NCBI RefSeq assembly: GCF_014779715.1
Contig: NZ_JACXYU010000018.1
Coordinates: 46,732-110,731 of the forward strand
From: Streptomyces chumphonensis
GTDB taxonomy: Bacteria > Actinomycetota > Actinomycetes > Streptomycetales > Streptomycetaceae
Length of the DNA stretch: 64,000 nucleotides
Direction: 5' to 3'
Part shown: positions 40,376 to 49,043 of the stretch, in pieces
Layout: each line of letters starts with the position of its first letter
Position numbering within the stretch: position 1 is the first letter of the stretch
The notes under the pieces: generated by a model
The model's input: the letters and a program-made list of their open reading frames with translations, nothing else
The model's database searches: none
Told to the model about the DNA's origin: nothing
Translations under genes and position numbers: made by a program

Positions 40376-41632
40376 TCAGCGGCCCTCCTCGTAGCGGCGC
40401 AGCTGCTCCATGTCGATCATGCTGGTGTCGAAGAAGCTGGTCTCGTCCAGCGCCGGGGCCTGCTGCTGTTGCTGGGCCTGCGGCTGCTGGGGGTAGCCGC
40501 TCTGACCGGCGTAGGTACCGTCCTGGGCGTAGGCGTCCGGGTACGGCTGCTGCGGGTAGCCGTGGGCGTACGCGTCCCGCTGGGCCGCGTAGGGGTCCTG
40601 CTGGGCGTACCCGTCCTGCCGGGCGTACGGATCCGGGGGGAACGGCTCCTGCTGCGGCGGGTAGCCGTAGCCGCCCTGTCCGTAGGCGTCGGCCTGCTGC
40701 GCGTACGCCACGGGGTAGCCCTGCTGGTCGTAGGCGGCGGCCGGCGCGTACGGGTCCGCCGCCGGCTCGGGCGGCGCCACGGCCGGCGGGGGCACGGCCC
40801 CGTGCTCGGGCGGGACGGCACCGGGCACGACGCCCGGCGCTTGGGGGGCGTGGCCCTGCGGCGCCGCGGTGGGCCGCGGCTCCGCGAGACCGGCGAGGTA
40901 GTCGGCGTCCGAGACGTGGACCTGGTGGTGGCCCTCGCCGCCCGCCTCGTCCTGGGCGGCCAGGTGCGCGGCGAGATCGTCCATCGGACGGTGGCCGGTG
41001 AGCTTCTTGCGACCCCTGCCGACGGCGTCCAGCGTCTTCGTCAACACCGCTTCGATCGCCTGGAACTGCGCCTCCACGTAGGCGTCGGCCCGGTCCCGCA
41101 GCTCGGCCGGGTCGGCCGGACGCTCGGGGGCGGCGAGCCCGTCGGGGCCGTCCGACCCGTCGCCGTCGGCGGGGCCGTCGGCACCGGGCGCCCGGCCGAG
41201 GAGCTTGTCCTTGCCACGGCCCACCGAGTCGACCGTCTTGCTGAGGACGACCTCGAAGTTGGCCAGCTTGCTGTCGACGTAGTCGTCCGCCTCGGCGCGG
41301 ATGGCCTCCGCCTCCCGACGGGCCTCGGCCAGGATGCGTTCGGCCTCCAGCTGGGACCGGCGGGCGACCTCCGTCCCGGAGACCATGGAGCCGCGTTCGG
41401 AGTGCGCCGCCTCGATGATCCGCCGCGCCTCGTCCTGGGCCTCGGCGACCATCTGCTCCCGGCCGCCCAGGAGTTCCCGGGCCTGCGCGAGGGAGCCGGG
41501 GAGGGCTTCGCGCACCTCCTCCAGCAACGCGAGCAGTTCGGCCCGGTTGACCACGCAGGAGGCCGACATGGGCATGGAACGGGCGCTACGGACCGCCGCG
41601 ACGATGTCGTCGAGTCTTGACTGTACGTCCAC
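40376..41632 (-). CDS. Coiled-coil protein with Gln/Tyr/Pro-rich tail
   Basis: The N-terminal 190 residues form a long Ala/Glu/Arg-rich coiled coil similar to ATP-synthase b-subunit or DivIVA-like proteins (EAQDEARRIIEAAHSERGSM, RREAEAIRAEADDYVDSKLA). Two similar segments, NFEVVLSKTVDSVGRGKDKL and QAIEAVLTKTLDAVGRGRKKL, form an internal repeat. From about residue 265 the chain is a low-complexity Gln/Tyr/Pro/Ala tail ending DMEQLRRYEEGR. GTG 41632 gives the homologue-like start (VDVQSRLDDIV); GTG 41710 overlaps the coaD stop and cannot be excluded. Function unknown. Confidence 0.85.
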   Translation of the reverse strand: MDVQSRLDDIVAAVRSARSMPMSASCVVNRAELLALLEEVREALPGSLAQARELLGGREQMVAEAQDEARRIIEAAHSERGSMVSGTEVARRSQLEAERILAEARREAEAIRAEADDYVDSKLANFEVVLSKTVDSVGRGKDKLLGRAPGADGPADGDGSDGPDGLAAPERPADPAELRDRADAYVEAQFQAIEAVLTKTLDAVGRGRKKLTGHRPMDDLAAHLAAQDEAGGEGHHQVHVSDADYLAGLAEPRPTAAPQGHAPQAPGVVPGAVPPEHGAVPPPAVAPPEPAADPYAPAAAYDQQGYPVAYAQQADAYGQGGYGYPPQQEPFPPDPYARQDGYAQQDPYAAQRDAYAHGYPQQPYPDAYAQDGTYAGQSGYPQQPQAQQQQQAPALDETSFFDTSMIDMEQLRRYEEGR

Positions 41633-41706
41633 GGGAGCGACTGTACGGGCACCGGCCGCCGGGGGAACAGCGCGAGGGGTGGACGGTGACTCCCCCTCCC
41701 GGCGGG

Positions 41707-42216
41707 TCACTTCCCGGCGAGCCGTTCGGCCAGCGCGGCGGAGACCTGCGGCGGCACGAGGTGGGAGACGTCACCGCCCCAGGTGGCGACCTCCTTGACC
41801 AGGCTGGAGGAGAGGAAGCTGTAGGTCGGGTTGGTCGGGACGAAGAGCGTCTCGACGCCGGAGAGGCCGATGTTCATCTGGGCCATCTGCAACTCGTAGT
41901 CGAAGTCGCTGACGGCCCGCAGCCCCTTGACGATCGCGGGGATGTCGCGCTGCTTGCAGAAGTCGACCAGCAGCCCGTGGAAGGCCTCCACGACCACGTT
42001 GCCGAAGTCGGCGGTGACCGCCTCGATGAGGGCGATGCGCTCCTCGACGGTGAACAGGCCCTGCTTGCTCTTGTTGATCATCACGGCCACGTGCACGACG
42101 TCGTAGAGCTTGGCGGCCCGGGCGATGATGTCGAGGTGGCCGTTGGTGATGGGATCGAAGGACCCCGGACAGACTGCGCGGCGCACTGGCGTTTCCTCGC
42201 TCTCCGAGCTGGTCAT
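41707..42216 (-). CDS. coaD: Phosphopantetheine adenylyltransferase
   Basis: Penultimate CoA biosynthesis step. The 169-residue product has CPGSFDPITNGHLDII (nucleotidyl-transfer TxGH motif), KGLRAVSDFDYELQM and YSFLSSSLVKEVA. The ATG overlaps the rsmD stop by four bases, so the pair is coupled, a common arrangement. Confidence 0.96.
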   Translation of the reverse strand: MTSSESEETPVRRAVCPGSFDPITNGHLDIIARAAKLYDVVHVAVMINKSKQGLFTVEERIALIEAVTADFGNVVVEAFHGLLVDFCKQRDIPAIVKGLRAVSDFDYELQMAQMNIGLSGVETLFVPTNPTYSFLSSSLVKEVATWGGDVSHLVPPQVSAALAERLAGK

Positions 42217-42800
42217 GACGCGTCGGTAACGTCCTGTCGGGCGGCGCGACCGTACCAGAGCGTCCCTTCGCCGTAGCGGCGGGAGCGCAGCCCCGTGAAG
42301 CCCTCGGGCCAGCCGAACGCGCCGCCCCTCGTGCTCCGCTCCACGGTGACCAGTGCCTCGTCGGCAAACCACCCCTGATCGGCGAGTGTGAGGAGGATCT
42401 CCCGGAGATCATCGTCCGTGACGGCGTAGGGCGGGTCCAGGAAGACGACGTCGTAGGGAAACCGGGGTGAACTCGCGGCGACCTGCTCGGCCCGCCCGGC
42501 TCGCACCTCGGCGCCCGACAGGCCGAGCGCCTCGACGTTCTGCCTGATCGTGCGGGCCGCACGGGCGTCGGATTCCACCAACAGGACGTGCGCGGCCCCC
42601 CGGGAGAGCGCCTCCAGGCCCACCGCCCCGGAGCCGCCGTACAGGTCGAGCACCCGAAGACCGCTCCAGCCGCTCTCCAGCTCGGCGCCCCAGCTGGAGA
42701 AGAGCCCTTCCCTGGCCCGGTCGGAGGTGGGACGGGTCGATCGTCCGGGCGGCACGGCGAGCCGTCGTCCGCCTGCGGCTCCGGCGATCACGCGGGTCAT
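42213..42800 (-). CDS. rsmD: 16S rRNA (guanine-966-N2) methyltransferase
   Basis: The 195-residue product starts at ATG 42800 (MTRVIAGAAGGRRLAVPPG), with an AAGGA ten bases ahead, and has the methyltransferase motifs VLDLYGGSGAVGLEALSRGA and VVFLDPPYA (NPPY-type catalytic motif in RsmD). It is coupled to coaD and follows recG and an unknown gene. Confidence 0.95.
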   Translation of the reverse strand: MTRVIAGAAGGRRLAVPPGRSTRPTSDRAREGLFSSWGAELESGWSGLRVLDLYGGSGAVGLEALSRGAAHVLLVESDARAARTIRQNVEALGLSGAEVRAGRAEQVAASSPRFPYDVVFLDPPYAVTDDDLREILLTLADQGWFADEALVTVERSTRGGAFGWPEGFTGLRSRRYGEGTLWYGRAARQDVTDAS

Positions 42801-42947
42801 GGGGGCGGCGTCCTTACGTGGCTGACGGGTCGGGGCGGCGCCACCGCGCACGCGCGGTGCCACCGCCCCCACGATAGGCGCACGCCGCGGCCACAGCCGC
42901 CCGGCGGCCCTCGGCACGGGCCGCCGGAGGCGCGCCGCCCGCCGCCG

Positions 42948-43463
42948 TCAGTCGCCGGACGCCTGCGGGGCCCCGACGAGCGCCGGGGAGGCGTAGCGCG
43001 ACCAGGACAGGCAGCCGTCGGGCGGGCAGTGCTCGGGGCGGCGCGGGTCGTGGCCCAGCTCGCGCAGCTTGGTGCGGACCGAGTCCGGCGTGCGGCCGAA
43101 CCGGGCGGCTATCCGGGCCAGGGTCTCGCCCGCGTGGAAGCGGCGGGTCAGGTCCTCCTCGTGCTGGGGCACCCAGGGGGCGCCGTGGCCGGGGAACAGC
43201 TCGCGCAGGACGTCCCGGTCCGGGATGGGCTCGGAGACGTCGGCGGCGAGGGCGAGGGCGCGCAGCGCGCGGTTGACCGCGATCCGCAGGGCGGGCACGT
43301 CGGCCAGCGGCAGGGTGAGCGCTCCGGAGGCGAGCGGGGTGTCGGGTGCGGACTCGTGCCAGCCGGTGAGGCCGAGCGTCACCGTGGCGTCGTCGTCACT
43401 GGCGAGCTCGATCCTGAAGACCTTGTCCCCCAGCGGCAGTTCGTTGATGTGGCGGAATGCCAT
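42948..43463 (-). CDS. Conserved hypothetical protein with HTH-like C-terminus
   Basis: The 171-residue product (MAFRHINELPLGDKVFRIEL) has a beta-rich N-terminal half and a C-terminal segment, LTRRFHAGETLARIAARFGR followed by TPDSVRTKLRELGH, that reads as a helix-turn-helix of the kind seen in Myb/SANT-like or sigma region 4 domains. No family name comes to mind. It lies between recG and rsmD on the same strand. Confidence 0.75.
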   Translation of the reverse strand: MAFRHINELPLGDKVFRIELASDDDATVTLGLTGWHESAPDTPLASGALTLPLADVPALRIAVNRALRALALAADVSEPIPDRDVLRELFPGHGAPWVPQHEEDLTRRFHAGETLARIAARFGRTPDSVRTKLRELGHDPRRPEHCPPDGCLSWSRYASPALVGAPQASGD

Positions 43464-43627
43464 GAGACCCCCAAGTACGTCCTGCTTCGCCCATCCCCTG
43501 ACGGATCGGCGCGGACTTGTCCCATTCTCTCAGCCGCCACTGACAGTCGTCCTCGGCCGAGGACGGGCCGCCCGCGGCGGCGGGGGCGGGGCGGCCGGGG
43601 GCGAGGAGCGGGCGGGGGGAGGGGTGT

Positions 43628-45880
43628 TCAGCCCTTGTCGAGGTAGCGCTCGCGGTCCTCGTCGAGGAGCGCGGCGAGGGCCGTGCGCAGTGCCGGGTGG
43701 TGCTCCAGCGCCGGATCCTCCGCGACGACGGCCGTGGCCTCGGCCCGGGCCTCGGCGATGACGTCCTCGTCCTCGATGACGGTGAGCATCCGCAGGCTGG
43801 AGCGCACACCGGACTGGGCCTGCCCGAGGACGTCCCCCTCCCGGCGCTGCTCCAGGTCGATCCGGGAGAGCTCGAAGCCGTCGAGGGTGCCCGCCACGGC
43901 GTCCAGTCGGGACCGCGCCGTGCTCGCCTCCGGCGCGTCGGTGACCAGCAGGCACAGCCCCGGCGCGGAGCCCCGGCCGACACGGCCGCGGAGCTGGTGG
44001 AGCTGGGAGACGCCGAACCGGTCGGCGTCCATGATCACCATGGCCGTCGCGTTGGGGACGTTGACCCCGACCTCGATGACCGTGGTGGCGACCAGCACGT
44101 CCAGCTCGCCGGCGGTGAAGCGGCGCATCACCTCGTCCTTCGCCTCGGGCGCCATCCGGCCGTGCAGCGCGACCACCCGCAGCCCGGCGAGCGGTCCTTC
44201 GGCGAGCTGCCCGGCCACCTCCAGCACGGCCAGGGGCGGGCGCCGGTCGGCCGCGTCCGCGCCGGCGTCCCCGTCCGGATCCGCGGCGGTGCCGTCCCCG
44301 GTGTCACGGGCGTCGGCGGCCCCGTCGGCGGCGGCGTCAAAGTCGGCGTCCTCACCGATGCGCGGGCAGACGACGTACGCCTGGTGGCCGCCCTCCACCT
44401 CCTCCCGCACGCGCTCCCACGCGCGGGCGAGGAAGTGCGGCTTGTCGGCGGCGGGCACGACGTGGGTGGCGATCGGTGAGCGGCCGGCCGGGAGCTGGTC
44501 GAGCACCGACGTCTCCAGGTCGCCGAAGACGGTCATGGCGACGGTGCGCGGGATGGGCGTGGCCGTCATGACCAGCAGGTGCGGCGGCTGCTTGCCCTTG
44601 GCCCGCAGGGCGTCGCGCTGCTCGACCCCGAACCGGTGCTGCTCGTCCACGACGACGAGTCCGAGGTCGTGGAACCGCACCTTGTCCTCGATCAGCGCGT
44701 GCGTGCCGATGACGAGGCCGGCCTCGCCGGTCGCCAGCTCCAGCAGGGCGCGCCTGCGGGCGGGCACGCCCATCGACCCGGTCAGCAGCACGACCTTGGT
44801 GCCCCGGTCGGAGCCGCCCAGCATGCCGCCCTCCGCGAGGTCCCCGAGCATCTCCACGATCGACCGGTGGTGCTGCTGCGCGAGGACCTCCGTGGGGGCC
44901 AGCATCGCGGCCTGCCCCCCGGCGTCCACCACGGTGAGCATGGCCCGCAGCGCGACCATCGTCTTGCCGCTGCCGACCTCCCCCTGGAGCAGCCGGTGCA
45001 TGGGGTGGGCGGCGGCCAGATCGCTGAAGATCTCGTCACTGACCCGCCGCTGTCCCTCGGTCAGGGTGAACGGCAGCCGGGCGTCGAAGGCGTCGAGGAT
45101 GCCGTCGGGCGGTGCGGTGCGCGGGACAGCGGGCAGGTGCGCCTCGTCGGACCGGCGCCGGGCGAGGGCCACCTGGAGGACGAACGCCTCGTCCCACTTC
45201 AGACGGGCCCGCGCCGCGTGCACGTCCGCCCAGGAGCGGGGGCGGTGCACGGCGTGCAGGGCCTCGGCGAGGGGCAGCAGACCGCGTCCGGCGCGCAGCG
45301 ACTCGGGCAGCGGGTCCGTGAGGCCCTTCCAGCCGATGGCGGCCATGGAGCCGAGGACGGTGTCCACCGCCTGCTCAATCTTCCAGGAGTTCAGCTGCTT
45401 GACCGCCGGGTAGAGGGGCAGCAGGGCGCCCGCGAACCGCTCGACGGCCTGCTGGTCGCTCTCGTCGTCCAGCAGCTTGTAGTCGGGGTGCGCGAGCTGC
45501 AGCTTGTGGTTGAAGACGGAGACCTTGCCCGCGAACATGCCGCGCCGGCCGGGCAGGAGCTTCTTCTCGTGGGCGTAGGCGCCGCGACCGAAGAAGACGA
45601 GCCTCAGCCGCCCGCTGCCGTCGGTCAGCGTCACCTCCAACCGCTGACCGCGCCCCCGGTTGAACGACAGCAGCCGCGCGTCGGCCACCTGGGCGACGAC
45701 GGTGACGTGCTCGTCCAGCGGCAGGTCGGCCAGCCGCGTCAGCTCACCGCGCTCGGCGTAGCGGCGCGGGTAGTGGTGCAGCAGGTCCCCGACGGTGTGC
45801 AGGTCGAGGTGGTCGGCGAGCACCTTCGCGGTGGTGCCGCCGACCGTCTTCTTCAGGGGCTCGGCCAGTGGACTCTCCAT
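43628..45880 (-). CDS. recG: ATP-dependent DNA helicase RecG
   Basis: RecG remodels stalled forks and branches. The product (750 residues from ATG 45880) has the N-terminal wedge domain, helicase motifs LLQGEVGSGKTMVALRA (Walker A), VVVDEQHRFGVEQRDAL (DExH), MTATPIPRT, and DADRFGVSQLHQLRGRVGRG. An acidic Asp/Ala/Gly-rich insertion (around residues 525-560) makes it longer than typical 690-residue RecG. Further ATGs at 45892 and 45913 exist. Confidence 0.96.
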   Translation of the reverse strand: MESPLAEPLKKTVGGTTAKVLADHLDLHTVGDLLHHYPRRYAERGELTRLADLPLDEHVTVVAQVADARLLSFNRGRGQRLEVTLTDGSGRLRLVFFGRGAYAHEKKLLPGRRGMFAGKVSVFNHKLQLAHPDYKLLDDESDQQAVERFAGALLPLYPAVKQLNSWKIEQAVDTVLGSMAAIGWKGLTDPLPESLRAGRGLLPLAEALHAVHRPRSWADVHAARARLKWDEAFVLQVALARRRSDEAHLPAVPRTAPPDGILDAFDARLPFTLTEGQRRVSDEIFSDLAAAHPMHRLLQGEVGSGKTMVALRAMLTVVDAGGQAAMLAPTEVLAQQHHRSIVEMLGDLAEGGMLGGSDRGTKVVLLTGSMGVPARRRALLELATGEAGLVIGTHALIEDKVRFHDLGLVVVDEQHRFGVEQRDALRAKGKQPPHLLVMTATPIPRTVAMTVFGDLETSVLDQLPAGRSPIATHVVPAADKPHFLARAWERVREEVEGGHQAYVVCPRIGEDADFDAAADGAADARDTGDGTAADPDGDAGADAADRRPPLAVLEVAGQLAEGPLAGLRVVALHGRMAPEAKDEVMRRFTAGELDVLVATTVIEVGVNVPNATAMVIMDADRFGVSQLHQLRGRVGRGSAPGLCLLVTDAPEASTARSRLDAVAGTLDGFELSRIDLEQRREGDVLGQAQSGVRSSLRMLTVIEDEDVIAEARAEATAVVAEDPALEHHPALRTALAALLDEDRERYLDKG

Positions 45881-45993
45881 CGTGCCGCCCATCTTCGCCC
45901 ACGGCGCCGACATCGGCCCGCATCCGGGCCCCCACCGCGGCCGCCGCCGCCCTCCCGCGGGCCGCCTCCCCGGTCACCCCACGCCGATCGCGG

Positions 45994-47601
45994 TCACTCC
46001 ACGCCGATCAGCAGGGGCGACGGCTGGTGCCCCGCGTAGCTGACGACATCCACCCCCAGATGGGCGCGGCGCACGCGGTCCCGCAGCAGGCGGCTCAGCC
46101 CGTCGGGTGCGCCGGTGCCGAGGACCAGGGTGACCAGCTCGCCGCCGGCCGCCAGCATCCGGTCCAGCACCTCGTGGGCGCAGGCCGTCAGATCGTCCCC
46201 GATCACCGCGACGTCACCGTCGATCATGCCGAGCACGGCACCGGCCTCGCAGACGCCCCGCGTCGTCCAGGACCGCCGCTCCGCCACGGCCAGCTCGGCG
46301 TACCGCGTCGCGCCCGCCGCGGCCGTCATCGCCACCACGTCCTCGTCGAACCGCCGTTCCGCCGCGTGCACGGCGAGGGCCGCCAGCGACTGGACGGGTG
46401 AGCGGGCGGGAATGATCGCCACCCGCACCCCGGCCGCCCGCACCTGCTGCGCGGCGGCCGCAGCCGTGTGCCGCAGCTCCGGGCCGCCGAGCAGGAGCAC
46501 CACCTCGCGGGCGTGGACCTCCCGGACGACGACGGCCAACTCCCCGCTGCCGAGGGGCTCCTCGGGGCGCACGGTGACGGCGACGGCGCCCGCCTCGGTG
46601 CACAGCCGGGCCAGCCCCTCCCCCGGCACGACGGCGACCACGGCCCGTTCCACCGGATCCGGCACGACGGTCGGGGCCGCGCCGCCCGCCGGACCGGCCA
46701 GGTGGGTGATCCGGACCCGGTGGGGTCGGCCGGCCTCGATCCCGGCCTCCACGGCGGCTCCGGCGTCGTCGACGTGCACGTGGACGTGCCAGAGTTCGTC
46801 GCCGCCGACGACGACGAGCGAGTCGCCGAGGGCGTCGAGCCGGCGCCGCAGGACCTCGACGGCGGGGGCGGGCGCGTCCAGCAGGTAGATCACCTCGAAC
46901 GCCGGGCCCCCCGGCGTTCCGGGACGACCGTCGGGAGCCGGGGTGCCCGGCGCGCACACCTCGCCCCCGGTGGCGGCACGGTCGGCGAGCGGCTCCGTCG
47001 GCCGTTCTCCCGTGAGCGCGGTGACGAGGGCCTGCAGCAGGACGACGAGCCCGTAGCCCCCGGCGTCCACGACGCCCGCCCCCGCCAGGGCCGGGAGCCG
47101 GTCCGGCGTCGCGGCCAGGGCGGCGCGGGCCTCCGCGCAGGCGGCGCGCGCCACGTCGGCGTCGTCCCCGGGCGCCTCGGCGGCGGCCTGCGCGGCGGCG
47201 GTGGCGACGGAGAGGATCGTGCCCTCGACGGGCCGGGCGACGGCCGCCCTGGCCAGCCGGGCCGCTCCGTCCAGCGCCGAGCGCAGGTCGCCGCCCGCCG
47301 CGGTGCCGTCGGCCAGGCCGCGCAGGAGCTGGGCGAGGATCGTGCCGGAGTTTCCCCGCGCCCCCAGCAGCGCGCCGTGGGCCATGGCGGCGGTCGCCTC
47401 GGCGAGTGTCGGCTCGCCCGCGCGGGCCGCCTCGACGGCCTGGGCGGCCGACTCCACGGTCAGGTACAGGTTCGTCCCGGTGTCGGCGTCGGCCACGGGG
47501 TAGACGTTGATCGCGTCGATCGTCTCGCGGGCGACGCCCAGCGCGTCGAGCGCGTGCTCGCACCAGGCGTGGACCGTGGCGGCGTCCAGGGTGTTCGGCA
47601 C
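45994..47601 (-). CDS. DAK2/DegV-kinase-like protein (FakA/YloV family)
   Basis: In Firmicutes FakA phosphorylates fatty acids bound by FakB. The 535-residue product (GTG 47601, VPNTLDAATVHAWCEHALDA) has the DhaL ATP-binding domain with NVYPVADADTGTNLYLTVES and GARGNSGTILAQLLRG, and a C-terminal FakA-type domain ending YAGHQPSPLLIGVE. No fakB is beside it. The rpmB-dak-recG order is conserved with Firmicutes. GTG 47610 is an alternative start; a GAGGAGG lies just upstream. Confidence 0.88.
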   Translation of the reverse strand: MPNTLDAATVHAWCEHALDALGVARETIDAINVYPVADADTGTNLYLTVESAAQAVEAARAGEPTLAEATAAMAHGALLGARGNSGTILAQLLRGLADGTAAGGDLRSALDGAARLARAAVARPVEGTILSVATAAAQAAAEAPGDDADVARAACAEARAALAATPDRLPALAGAGVVDAGGYGLVVLLQALVTALTGERPTEPLADRAATGGEVCAPGTPAPDGRPGTPGGPAFEVIYLLDAPAPAVEVLRRRLDALGDSLVVVGGDELWHVHVHVDDAGAAVEAGIEAGRPHRVRITHLAGPAGGAAPTVVPDPVERAVVAVVPGEGLARLCTEAGAVAVTVRPEEPLGSGELAVVVREVHAREVVLLLGGPELRHTAAAAAQQVRAAGVRVAIIPARSPVQSLAALAVHAAERRFDEDVVAMTAAAGATRYAELAVAERRSWTTRGVCEAGAVLGMIDGDVAVIGDDLTACAHEVLDRMLAAGGELVTLVLGTGAPDGLSRLLRDRVRRAHLGVDVVSYAGHQPSPLLIGVE

Positions 47602-47951
47602 CGGGCGACGCACCTCCTCAACTCGTCCCCGGCCCCGCACGTCCCGTGACCGCGCCGGCGTCCCGACCGCGCGGCCCACGGGGCCCAGCGGGGAAGGGTA
47701 GCCGCCCGAGTCCGCGATCCGCCCGGCCCGGGGGCGGCTCCCGCGGTGGGCGGGGCGGCGGGCGAAGGTGCTGATTTCGGGGTCCGTGAGCTGTCGTTGT
47801 ATGCTGCTTCGGTTGCCTGACGCGCTTGCGTCGGGCGGCCGTCTCCCTGGCACTGCCGGTCAGCCCCGAAACGTGAGTTCCGATGCGTTGGGTCTGCATC
47901 CTGCGACGCCAGGACCCACCGTACGTGTATCTGAAGTCTTTGGAGTGACCC
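47602..47951. other. Divergent region with rpmB promoter and leader
   Basis: This 350-base gap between the divergent FakA-like and rpmB genes contains no credible gene. On the plus strand TTCGGG (47776-47781) and TATGCT (47800-47805) with 18-bp spacing could be the rpmB promoter, giving a leader of about 140 bases with a small GACGC/GCGTC hairpin near 47820. The assignment is weak. Confidence 0.4.
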
Positions 47952-48137
47952 GTGGCTGCCAACTGCGACGTCTGCGGCAAGGGGCCGGGCTTCGGCAACA
48001 GCATCTCCCACTCGCACCGCCGCACCCCGCGTCGCTGGAACCCCAACATCCAGCGCGTGCGTGCCGTGGTCGGTCGGACGCCGAAGCGCCTCAACGTCTG
48101 CACCTCGTGCATCAAGGCCGGCAAGGTCTCGCGCTGA
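47952..48137 (+). CDS. rpmB: 50S ribosomal protein L28
   Basis: The 61-residue product (MAANCDVCGKGPGFGNSISH) is a zinc-binding (C+) L28 with CDVC near the start and CTSC near the end. Streptomyces often have further L28 paralogues lacking the cysteines, repressed by Zur; this C+ copy would be the zinc-replete one. A terminator follows. Confidence 0.96.
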   Translation: MAANCDVCGKGPGFGNSISHSHRRTPRRWNPNIQRVRAVVGRTPKRLNVCTSCIKAGKVSR

Positions 48138-48174
48138 CGCGATAAGTCGCAGCGCAGCCCCTGACGGTTGCCGC

Positions 48175-48203
48175 AAGCCGGTCCGCCCCGCGCGGACCGG
48201 CTT
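48175..48203. terminator. Terminator between rpmB and thiD
   Basis: AAGCCGGTCCG (48175-48185) pairs perfectly with CGGACCGGCTT (48193-48203), loop of seven, followed by a short T run. It serves the convergent rpmB and thiD genes. Confidence 0.8.
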
Positions 48204-48221
48204 TGTGCTGCCCGGACCGCC

Positions 48222-49043
48222 TCACCGTGTGTCGCCGCGCTGCCGCCAGGCGTGGTCGACGGGTCCGATTCCCGCGCCGAGGGCGAAACCGGCGGCGATG
48301 GCCCCGGTGACGTACTCCTTGGCCCGGGCCACCGCCTCCGGCACCGCGCGGCCCTTGGCCAGCTCCGCCGCCACCGCGCTGGCGAGCGTGCAGCCCGTGC
48401 CGTGCGTGTGCCGGACCGCGTGCCGGGGAGCCCGCAGCCAGTGCTCCGCCGAGCCGTCGGTGAGCAGGTCCGTGGCCTCGCCCGGCAGGTGGCCGCCCTT
48501 GATGAGCGCCCAGCGCGGCCCGTGCGCGAGGACGGCCCCGGCCGCCCGACGCATGTCGTCCTCGCAGGTCACGGTGACGCCGGTCAGTTGCGCCACCTCG
48601 TCCAGGTTGGGGGTCGCGACGGTGGCGGTCGGGAGCAGCTCGGTGCGGACGGTCTCCAGGGCCTCCGCCGCGAGCAGCGGGTCGCCGTGCTTGGAGACGC
48701 CGACGGGGTCCACGACCACCGGCACGTCAAGGGGGCGCAGGAGCCCCGCGACCGTGCCCACCAGCTCCGCTGAGGCGAGCATGCCGGTCTTGACCGCCTG
48801 CACCCCGATGTCGTCGACGACGCTGCGGAACTGCGCGCGCACCGCCTCGGTGGGCAGTTCCCAGGCACCCTGCACGCCGAGGGAGTTCTGCGCGGTGACG
48901 GCCGTCAGCACGCTCATGCCGTGCGTGCCGAGCGCCATCATCGTCTTGAGGTCGGCCTGGATTCCGGCGCCCCCGCCGGAGTCCGAGCCGGCGACCGTCA
49001 GGACGCGTACCGGTGGCCGCGGCGTGTGCCCGCTGTCCGTCAT
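48222..49043 (-). CDS. thiD: Hydroxymethylpyrimidine (phosphate) kinase
   Basis: ThiD phosphorylates HMP and HMP-P in thiamine synthesis. The 273-residue ribokinase-fold product has VLTVAGSDSGGGAGIQADLK, DPVGVSKHGDPLLAAEA and RHTHGTGCTLASAVAAELAK (anion hole). The ATG overlaps the thiL stop by four bases. Confidence 0.96.
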   Translation of the reverse strand: MTDSGHTPRPPVRVLTVAGSDSGGGAGIQADLKTMMALGTHGMSVLTAVTAQNSLGVQGAWELPTEAVRAQFRSVVDDIGVQAVKTGMLASAELVGTVAGLLRPLDVPVVVDPVGVSKHGDPLLAAEALETVRTELLPTATVATPNLDEVAQLTGVTVTCEDDMRRAAGAVLAHGPRWALIKGGHLPGEATDLLTDGSAEHWLRAPRHAVRHTHGTGCTLASAVAAELAKGRAVPEAVARAKEYVTGAIAAGFALGAGIGPVDHAWRQRGDTR

